Shown in pieces: positions 15,401 through 25,900 of a stretch of 64,000 nucleotides of DNA; the stretch's first letter is position 1; the number at the start of each line of letters is the position of its first letter. The translations under genes and the position numbers were made by a program. The DNA comes from Hoplostethus atlanticus (Eukaryota > Chordata > Actinopteri > Trachichthyiformes > Trachichthyidae), in contig JAXDDX010000002.1 in assembly GCA_034670405.1 (NCBI GenBank), positions 7,998,501 through 8,062,500 of the forward strand, in the 5' to 3' direction. Below the pieces are notes generated by a model that worked only from the letters and a program-made list of their open reading frames with translations, was not told where the DNA came from and did no database searches.

Positions 15401-16919
15401 TCGCCATCATTTTACTTTCTCTCACAAAATCATACTTCTCATTGATGTCTTTTCACACAACTTCAATATCCTTTTTGGTAAAGTGAAAAAACGTTCTGGG
15501 TGTTGTTGGATTCATCAGATCTCATATCTGCAATATACATCTGCACAAATATTTCTTATTTTTAAAATAAATTCAGTTTACTTTATTGTAATGTGCAACA
15601 ATATACATACATACAATATAAAAATCCATAGATATCACACTTGAATAAAGCAATGTAACGGTAGTGAACAATTACCTCTGACCTTCAACGGGAATGAATT
15701 GTATTGTCTACCGCTCTTCATCCGAATGTGTCATCTAGCACAATAACACACAAACATCCAAACATACAGTAGATGAGCATAAACAAGAAGCTATATAGGG
15801 CAAGGAGCCAAACGCAATGAAAAACACTGCAGCAAATACGGGGAAGTACATAATGGCAAGGCCTGAGAGTTGATTATGCAAATACCACAGCTGCAAAGGA
15901 ACAATAACACTGAAACTCAAAGACAAACCACAACATGGATGTCTATTGTCTTGCATGTGCACATAACCTGCTCATCATGCCCATCTTGTTCAGAACAATG
16001 TGCTTGTATTCATATAAAAATGCACACATCAGAAATTGTCAGAGCATTGTTTCAATTCAAATGAAAGCGGTGCAGTTAAGCCCACTGCCTCCGTTCAGTC
16101 TTTCATAGCTACGAAACAATTTCATTACTGAAATATGGATAATGTAGAAAAAGTACATTGTATAAAAAATATGTGTCCTGCCCCTGAATTCCTACAGTCT
16201 AAATAGTGAATTATCATAGTTTATACACTCGAATCAGCACATACAACAGAATCTAAACTTTATGGACATACAGTATATGGACCTTTTAAATAAAGCAGGA
16301 AGCTGAACTTTAATGCAAGATATATGAAAAAATATTATTTGTAATGCCTTCTTGAAGAAATGCCTCCCAAATGATCTAAATTCAGAATTTATGAATGCAA
16401 CGTTTTGTGATTACATCTGCAGTTGGCATTTTTTATCTCAGCCTTTGTTTACAATACTAACGCAAGGATAATTGTGCTCACGCTAGCTGCCAGAACACCC
16501 GCGGTTCTGTTTTCTGTACTACGATAATGAGACTGGCAGCGCTTTTGCCGAGATATGCTGACCTTCTTAAATCCCTGAGTGAGATATCTGAAATGCAGAG
16601 GTACAATATACTTTTATATTAAGGTCCCTCTACACTACAGTACATGATTCAGCTCTGTGTATCATAACTTTTTTTGTTTTTCTTTCATATTTCATTATTT
16701 TTCATATTTTTTTCATACTTTCTTCCAGGTGATGGATTGAGAGATTTTCTTTTCAAAACGTTGTAGATCCAGTGTGTTTTCTTCCCGTTTGCTCAATCCT
16801 CTATGCTATCCTACTACAAAATGTACTATACTTCTTCTGAACAAAAGGCAAATTGAGCTCTGTGCAATTGGCACACTTGACGGTAGTGATCTCACTGATC
16901 CCGACGGCCCTCTGCAGCG

Positions 16920-19900
16920 CTAGTCCTCTGCATACGGCCTGTGCCTGGGAGTCAAGGGCTCCATCTCTATCACCAGATCACGAGGCCGTGGACCCTTACT
17001 CAGCTCCACCACCCGTGGGACCACTGTGGACCAGCGATCTGGAAGGGGGTAAAAACAATAAGGCCTTTGTTTTTCTTTCATCTGTATGAACGAATGAGCG
17101 CATTCATTCATGAGAGTAAGAACAGTAAGAATCTCACCCCTCCTCAGGCCTCTGACAGTCTGCTGCACCCCGTTGGCTTGGCAGGTCTCGTTCTTGCCTG
17201 GATCCTCATTGATTATCCCCAGGTTCTGATTCCAGTGGCACCAGTTGACCTCATCCACCCTAGCATGACAGCAGGGGCTTGACAGTTTTCCATACAGTGC
17301 CGTTGGCAATGTTGACTGGCATTCGGTAATGTGGAGTCATATAACGTACCTGAAGCACCAGCGTCGGTCGGGGGTGCCATCCCAGTTCTTTCCCACAGTC
17401 ACCATCTCTCCAACCCGAAAAGACTTGCGAAGACAGACTGGGAAGGAGCGTTCAATGTCCAGGATGGTCGTTGCCCACTTTGATTACATGTCAATTAAAA
17501 AAGTTTAACAAGACAATTTAGAGTGGATTGCACCAACAAGGAATAACTTTTAAACTGGATTAAATCTGCACCTAGATTAACTTTAACCCTGTTGCTCAAA
17601 GACTTTAAACTACATTTTGATCAGGGGTTAACTTTAATCTGACAGCTTTGAAAAATAGCAGCAAGCTTGAGGTAGATGGAGGAAAATAAGAGCGTTCCTT
17701 AGGGACAGACTCAAGCCGGTAGATCTTAATGATAATGCCACCAGGTTTTGAGTTGGGATCGTCTCTCATTTCATTCATTGCTGCTGATCCATTAACACTA
17801 GGAACGCCAGGATTGTAGCACTACCTTCAAGCGCCACAGCGGTCTCCCAGACCGCTGGGTGTAACGGCATTGATGGCGTTCATAGTTGCAGTAACAATGC
17901 ATTTGTTTGATAAAGTTGGGTGTTAATTATCAAAAATAAATAAAAAATTAAAAAATACAATACGAAATAAGCTATAGGGTCTCCTTATATGGTATGGTAT
18001 ATGGTATTATGACAGCCGCTATAGCCGATGCAAGTGTGGAATTCAAGCTATATTTCCTAAACCAATAAACAAGAAATAATAATGCATGACTGATGTATTT
18101 AGATATATGCATCCAAGGAAACAACACACGCAAAGTCAACTAAAGTGTTAACTTAAGTGTTAAAGTGTCAACTAAAGGCTATAGGCGATATCGACGGGCT
18201 TTGCTCTAGGCTTTTTTCACAGTGCGCAGTAGCCTTTCACGGCACGGGCCAAAGTTGAACAGTTTGTAGTATGCTATGTATACAATGCTAAAATAGAATA
18301 ATTTACACTATTCTATCAGATAGGACAACTATGCATATCAATTCAGGAATTACACAATAAACGAAATAAAAACATTTATTGCGCTGCAGGTCCCGACACA
18401 AAATAGCAGGCAAAAAACACATAATAAAAATCACACAATATTCAGAAAATAAATAATGAATGAATATTAGAAAATAACAATCAATAATAATGATGTAGAC
18501 TACATAGAGTAAACGAAATACAATATAATTCGTCAAATTTTAACATTAATAATTAATTATTATTATGAATAATATAACAGAACAAATAATCAGAATATTT
18601 TAACAGGTCAGGTGAAACGAAACAAGACGATGTGTCGCAAGATGTGCGCGTTGATGGCAGCCAGGTCCAGGATGAGTACAGCCGAGCCATCGGATCCACC
18701 ACGTCAACTCCGACCTGAGATAGAAATTAGCGCAAACTGTAATCATTGTCCAACGCAAATATTTGTCACAACATCAGTGTGTTTTTATCTGTCTCTATAA
18801 TACTACCATTTACACAGCTCACCTTGGAAACGTTGTAGAAGTTGACAGTCTCTGGCTTCTTCTTCAATCACTACCAATATCCAGGCGTTGGTGTGCTGTG
18901 ATAAGGATAATTGTAATATTAATAATCCGTTAGTAATAATTAGGAACAATTAGGAACAATATAACGAACAGAATTCACAGAATATTTTGACAGGTCAGAG
19001 GAAACGAAATAGAACATAACAATAGGTGATTTTGAACAAACCTGAGGTCCAATAGGCAGTCCAGCTGCCTAATTTGCTTTACGCACTGCAGCCGGGGCAA
19101 AAGCTCTTCACCCTTGCACTGCACTTCCCGCAAACAGGTCGCTTGCATCCTTCACATGCAATCAGGGTCTTGTTCTTTTTGCAGTGGCTGTTGATCTGGC
19201 ATTGCTTCCGTGTTGCGGGCTGTTGCTGGTGTGGCTCTCTCGGAACATGCGCGCATGTGGTCTTCTCTCAGCTCCTTGGCCAGCTGGAGGATGAAGACTC
19301 TTCGGGCGATGCTGTTCCCTGTGCACGTCTTGTACAAGATGTGCGCGTTGATGGCAATAATAAAAATAATAACCTATGCCAACCTGGCACCAATGGAGTG
19401 GATGTGGAAGTAGATGGCTCAGCTGGCAGAACTGGGGCAGCGTTGTTGGGCTTGGATTTTTTTACGTCGGGGTTCCTCTGGCTGATAGTCGGAATCAGAC
19501 GAACACTCCTCCTCGCTCCAGTCCACATCACTCAAGTCTGAAACTTCTCCACCATCAGATTCCCCTTCACCCAGTTCGTGAAATAATGCCAAAGCCTCCT
19601 CTACTTTCAGTCTTCTGTTTGCTCAGTCTTCTGTTTGCTCTCTTCATCTTCTCTCCCTTCGTCCTCTTGATCATCAAATAGCGGGCAATAGCAGACAATA
19701 CTGACTCAACTCAAATATGCTACTGCTCTGTGTTTTGAATTGAGATCTCACTATATATAGACAACGGGTATTATTGAAGAAAAACAAGAAACATTGCTTA
19801 GCAACCAAAGACGCGCAAAATGAAACCCGCGAAATTTGAAAAAAAACACATTGTAACGTAGCGATGTATGGACATACAGTATGCCGTCAATCTGACCGCT

Positions 19901-22900
19901 ACGGCGCTCCTAGGTATAAATGCTCAGAAATCTTTTGTCTTTTGATTTAGAACCTTCAAACTTTGTGAAAATAAAGTTAACACATATTTAGGAAAAGTCA
20001 TGGACTGGGGGCCTCATACTCTTTATTTTAACAGAGATATTTGCAACAGAAAACCCCAAACCGTCTGTGAGACCGCCGTGGCGCTTCTAGTGTTAAAGGC
20101 TTTGGCCGGTTGAAGCCATGCATCGTCCTTTTTCTTGACGGTGGTGTCTGTTTTGTCCTCCTAAACTGAACCGAAACGCTCCATTAACCCGACAAAGACC
20201 TTTATCAAAAGAAGAGAAATTTGAGCTTCTCTGTTGAGCCATGACAACTTTTGGCAAAGCTGATAGTTTGTTAGCCTAATTATTAAGCTAACACAGCAGG
20301 GTGGGACAGCAATGTACCATTTGTCTTGAAGATCAACAACAACTAAAGAACACGTGTGTATCCTGAGACTATTTTGTATTTTTGCCAAAATGCCCGTCCT
20401 TGATTTATTTTGGTAACTAATTGCTATAATTAAATCACTTAAATTTAGGTTTAAATCATTAATCTTAGATTTACAATTAAAAAATTGTACAACACAGCTC
20501 TGGTCATTTTTAAATCTAGGTTTACTTATTTTTCCAACCTAGTTTTAATAAACTCTGACTATCAGTATTTTTAGATTAAATTAAACTGTGTTGGTGAAAC
20601 CGTAGAGTATTAGATTACAGTTTGTACTGCATTTTCTCTGTCCAAGATTGAGCAGCGGGGATTGGGTCTCATAAAAGTAGGTGCAAATGAAGCCTCTCAA
20701 AATCTGTGATATGCATGTCTGACTCATACAACACTGCCCACCACAAATAGTTACTCCACGCTCACCTGAAGCTTCCAGATCTTCTTGCTCTCCTTTGACA
20801 CCTGCCCCACCGTCTCCCCCATCAGTGCGATCAACATGTTGAGCAGCAGCACAAAGGTGAGGATGATGTAGGTAACCAATAGGATCAGGAAGACCGCTGG
20901 ATACTGGGCGCTGTGGATCATGTCCAGTTCTCCCATCCCAATGGTCAGCTTGAACAGGTCCAGTAGAAAGCTACTAAAGGTGTCTGCGTCCCTGCACTGG
21001 GGGTAGGTGGGGCAGCCACCCTCACACTCTGTTCCTGGTGCAGGACACGCTGTCAGTAGTGACACCAGGGCTAGATGAAAACATCGGGGAGGGGTGGGTT
21101 ATGTACTCCATGAGCAGCTACATAATGCTGAGATACATCTGTAAAGTAAGGCGACCTTTGACCTACCTGATGCATATCCAATCATGAAGAGCACGTACAC
21201 TAGCAGAAATCTGAAAAGGTCTTTGAAAAGAATCTGAGAAGAAAAAAAGAGCATTATAATGCATAAGTGTGTCAATGTGTTTCATTTTCTTTGTCTTTGC
21301 TCGGGGATCTTACCTTCTGTATCATGATGCTGTAAGTGCCAGTGAGCTTCAGGCCTCTGGTGAAGTAAAGTGTGTTCATCCACCCCAGGACAAGAGCAAA
21401 CACCATCACAGACACATAGGCCTCAATGCCAGACAGGTAGAGAGCAGCAGTGACTATCACTAGCACAGAGTAGATGAAGCTAGAGAGGAGAGAGAAGGGA
21501 ACAGTTCAAACAATCCAGGAGGATTATGGTGTTGGCATATGGCACTTTGGCATTGAATCTTAACATAATGTAGGCATCATAGTCACAGTGCTAATGACTT
21601 AAATAAACACGGTTCAGAGAGGTGCTCGACATCCGCTGCTCTTTGTTTGGATCATGGGTTTAATTAAAGATGAAACTATAAAACATGCCAGGGAGGAGGT
21701 TGTGGAATTAATTAGATGACTCAATTAAGAGGATGCAAAATGTGCCTCGGGTAAAAGTCAGTCAGGGCTACAGCAGAGGTGAGGTGGGGGGAGTGGGGGT
21801 GGGGGATGAAGACTTACTAGAGCAGTTGAAAGGAACCATCAATAAATAAAGAGTTCACCCCGGGGCACTTCTTCAGAAAGAGGTCCTTAATCTACAAGAG
21901 CAGGAGAAACATTTCCATAATGCCAACACTGTCGCTGAAGATTTGACTTTGATGCAGGAAATTAGGAGACGGCAGTGAACAACCAATGATCAAACCATAA
22001 TGAGGCTGCAGAGCCTATTGACTCACATTGGTGAGGAAGAAGAAGATTCCTGAGGCCAGGGTGACAATCTCTCCCCCCATGCGCAGGTAGTCTGTGGATG
22101 TGGTATAGGGGTATGGAGGCTGGATGGAAGACAAGAGTTCAAATCTTATTGGTGACATTCAATTCAGATGAGGGAAAGTTGGTTTGCAGATAAGGGTAAC
22201 GAGAAAAACAAAAATCCAATAAAAAAGTATAACATAAAAACATTATAAAACACATAATGTGTCATACGTCATACGCAGAAACATCAGTTGATGAGACCAG
22301 ACAGGGAGTCAATAACTCGATACAAAATTCCTGCACTGGTTTTGTTAAGTTATCTTATATGTATATCTGTATAGCATGTGCAGCATACATAAAATACCCA
22401 GTGCATACCTACACAGTGTTAATTAAATTAAATAAGTGGGATGGTGGAGAATCAAATAGTCATTTTCCTTCACTTCATGCCTAAAATCTAGACTTTATAA
22501 TTCATGCTAACATAGGGAAGCCATTTTCCTACAAGACCCATCAACTTCACTCCTGCTTATACAGTGTAAACACAACACATAGTATACAATATCTTCATGT
22601 GGTGTCTTGCCCATGCACTTCTGCACGGACATTGCAGTTCCCATGCAATTTGGCAACTATGTGAAATAGAATATATTTTCAGTAGTTTTGTACCCACCGT
22701 TCCCTGTGCTGGGTGGTAGTAAGCCACTAGGGTGAAGATGATCATGGTGATGAGGTAGGACACCACACTGATGTAGAAGGTGACAGCGGCAAACTTCTGC
22801 CATTTGGTCCTCAACAGCTCATTGATAGGCTCCACTGCCAGCATCTCATGGCGATTCTGACAACAGGACCATAAACATTACACTGTAAAACTATTTTTAA

Positions 22901-25900
22901 AATGACAGAAATACTAATTTTGGTACACACAAACTTGCTCCTTCTGGTTCACCTCATTGCGACTGTTGTAGACGAGGATTTCCAGCACAGACACTTCCTC
23001 TCCACAGGTATCCAGGGAGGACAGATCATAGAGGGAGGAGTACACAGGACCATAAGCCCAGTCCTTAAACTTACGAGACAGATGGCGGGCTTCTTCATCT
23101 TTGATTTCGCGTCGGATAATGTGCTGAAAAACCTGAAAGTATATGGGAAGTATACTGACCTTTCACTCGGACACAGTGGCATGCAAAAGTCTGATAATGT
23201 AAACTTCCATTACTGTATTGATGTACATTATCTATTATGGAGCTATTATGGTCATGCTGCTCAACACACTGATGTCTAATCATCATCCCTACCCCTATCT
23301 TGCCCAGCTTGGCGGCCATCATGAGAGGTGACATGCCATCGTTGTTGAGCACTGTCTCCAGGTTGCAGTCTGGGCAGAGCTTGGCGCTCTTGATCAGCAG
23401 CAAGTCGTACATCTTGGTGAGGAAGCGGGTGTTGTCCCGGGTGTTGTCTGCGATGTGCACCAGGGCGTGGAGCACCGTGTTTCCACGGGAATCCTGACGC
23501 CGCAGGTCTGCCTTCTTGTGGGAATTCTCCGTCAGGTAGTGCACCATGTGAGGCTGGTTAGTGCATGCTGCCAGTGAAAGAGGCAGCTCACCTGGACAAG
23601 TACATAAACAGTACTCACTATATAATACATTTACGGGAGATTCAAAGAAATGCATTTCAGATTAAAATTAAGCAAATCAACAAGAGGGTTAATTAGGAAC
23701 TATACCAGGCTTCAATATGTTTTGCAAAGCATACTAAACATGGATCAAAGATGTGACTTAAATCCCTGCTATGAAAAGAGCACAATTAGCAGTTGTTTGA
23801 GGGAGGGGCGCAATGGGGCCAGAGCGCCAAAAGCAGCTGCTGAAAATGAGCCGTTGCCATGGGTGACAGATTACTTTGTCACCTCACATAGAAACGCTCC
23901 TCTTCATGGATTTGCACGGGTGCATGCAGAGCGTTAGCGTGAGTCTAAATCCCATTAGCCATCAGCCCTGCCAGGTTCCTGTTCACCTCGCTGCAAAGCT
24001 CCGCAGCAAATTACTCACACTGTGCCCGGACATGCTGGGATTTGGGAATGACAACCGTGCTAAGTGCAAATGGAAATCATCTCCTCTGTGATGAGCGTGG
24101 AATATAACGCATGAATGTAATCAAATAATAACAATTCTTAAAAATGGGTTTGGTAAAAAAAAACAAAAAAAACGTCAATAACATTCTATATCTACCTTTC
24201 TGTCTCGAGTTTTCAATTTTTTGTACAGTAGTTTTCAGATGAAATATATCTGCTACAATTACCATCAGAAGGTTAAAAGGTCATAAAAAAATATGATTTT
24301 TTTTCTGGGTACCATGGACTGATGGAGGTGGAGGGTTGACAGAATTGTCACGTCAGCAGAGGGCAGTGTGGAGTTATGGCTAGAGGCTCTGATTTATCCT
24401 CTTGCTGTGTGAGGTCAGTGAAAGTAGGGCTCCTTCCCATCCAAGGGGGAGGATGTTTACTTTTCTTTAACTGCAGAACAGTGACACCTTTCACTAGAAC
24501 TTTCAGATGAACGAATGACATCATGCTTTTTTGTCTTTCTAATGACAGTTTCTCGTACGATACTTCAAACAACTTTTGGGTGTAAAGTGGAGGTAACCAT
24601 TGGACCGCTTGCAATATCCTGACTGTGTTTGCCCAGCCCAAACCTGCCACATTAAAAGGGAATGGTTGGGGACAAATGTCACTTCATTTCACCATGGCAA
24701 CAGTGGTTACTTTGCCAGGAAAATGTAGCATGAATTGGTCTAACTATTTCATCTTGGCAGCTACTTTACACTTTGACTATGTGTCAATTGGAATATTGCA
24801 ATGGTAACCAGAAAAGTCAAGGAAACCACAGACTCACTGCATCATCACACACTTGTGAGGCAGAAAATAAAAGTTTACCTCTGTCTGCAATGTTTCAACA
24901 CCAGTCTATGGTCAGGGTATAAAGGTTGCTAAAAATAGACATGTAGAAGCATAATGAACTCTTTGTTTTGTGTGCTTTCACAGGCCATTACCAAAGTAGA
25001 AGTAGCCCCCTTCGTCTCTGGGCTGGAAGAAACGTCCCCTTGCCTGGGCGTGTAGGTCAGCCCCCTTCTCCACCAGCAGCTCCACATACTGCTTACAGCG
25101 CCGCTCTATCGCAATGTGAAGTGCTGTCTGGCCTGCCAACACAACAAAACACACAATCAATATAGAAAAATGGTCCTTCGGTTCCTCATATTCGAAGAAA
25201 TGTATGCCATCTCCCATGCTACCTTGTATGCTGCCTTCCTTTAAAAAATACTAGTTGAGAAGAACTAATGTAACCTTCTAGCGTGCCTCAAGAGGACGTG
25301 TCTGCCAAGAGGAAATTACTTCAAGGAGTTGTATGGGGCTAAACGTTGTTCACAGGCATTCTGTAAGCAAAAAGAGCACAGTCACACTAGAAAAGTTCTT
25401 GATTAGTCTGGCTATTCCTCTACAGGATTTTGTCTTGGCAGAAATTGATGTCTGATTAAGAGTTTGAAAGTGGAGGTCAAACAACAAACAAAACTGTGCA
25501 ATTGATTCAAAGTCATGAAGGCTACATTTATGTACAAAACTCACCGAACAGTGCCCATAAATACTCTTCAGTCAAACAACTCAACTCAACATTTATTTAC
25601 TGAGAATAAATGTACATACAGGTTTTATTTTGACATCAAGGCTCTGCATCGGCCTCTGTCCAACATAATTAAGACAGCCAAGTGAGGCAGGGAGAGATCG
25701 ATATCATCATCCCCGAGGGAGACTATGAAACAGAGCCCACAGGTGGATGCTGGGGTGGTGGTGGGCTGTGAGATTCATGTGCAGCAGTAGCAGCAGCAGA
25801 GAATGAGTGAGTGTGTTTGTTTGACAGCTTAAATAGACCGCCCAATTTGCAATGGCAACGTGAGCTCAGCTGACCCGTCAGCTGATTGAGCCGTAGCGCC

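Larger units (their letters stand above)
6673..16919. other. fam222a 3' UTR and intergenic region before trpv4
   Basis: No protein-coding exon could be supported. The first 1-1.5 kb after the fam222a stop is likely 3' UTR. Candidate poly(A) signals are AATAAA at 6696 (very close to the stop) and ATTAAA near 7353 and 7741; I cannot choose between them. On the right, the trpv4 3' UTR must extend leftward from 16920. A reverse-strand AATAAA near 15580 (TTTATT on the plus strand) is one possible end. Long open frames, for example at 11376-11828 and 13255-13763, show no family resemblance. Homeobox-like AT-rich stretches near 10440-10720 could be regulatory but are unproven. Confidence 0.6.
17796..20092 (-). 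mobile_element. piggyBac-family transposon, internally deleted
   Basis: A 2.3-kb insertion is bounded by TTAA at 17792-17795 and at 20093-20096, the piggyBac target-site duplication. The terminal inverted repeats match: the left end reads CACTAGGAACGCCA and the right end (reverse complement) CACTAGAAGCGCCA, each followed by sequence containing GCGGTCTC. On the reverse strand the N-terminal acidic region ([19 protein letters not shown]) and the C-terminal region ([12 protein letters not shown], then the Cys-rich end CQINSHC, CEGC, CGKC, FCPGC) survive in different frames. The central DDE domain is missing. It lies in a trpv4 intron in the same orientation as the gene and is certainly non-autonomous. 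Confidence 0.88.
17525..20601 (-). mobile_element. Decayed Harbinger-like element interrupted by piggyBac
   Basis: When the piggyBac insertion at 17796-20092 is removed, the flanks join on the reverse strand into a coding remnant. It reads [15 protein letters not shown], then after a frame change MERFGSV, a stop, [19 protein letters not shown] and KAFNGSAA. The order 'acidic K/T-D, AW, hydrophobic, FN' resembles the Myb/SANT-like DNA-binding proteins encoded by PIF/Harbinger transposons. The outer ends carry imperfect inverted repeats: the left end starts GATTGCACCAACA, and the reverse complement of the right end contains GGTTTCACCAACA. Both are followed by TTTAAAC/TTTAATC-type sequence. No transposase catalytic domain is visible. 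Assignment to Harbinger rests on recollection of the family, and the exact ends are approximate. Confidence 0.45.

Noticed and set aside
19074..19541. 155-codon plus-strand open frame
   Set aside because: It is the antisense shadow of the piggyBac transposase remnant.
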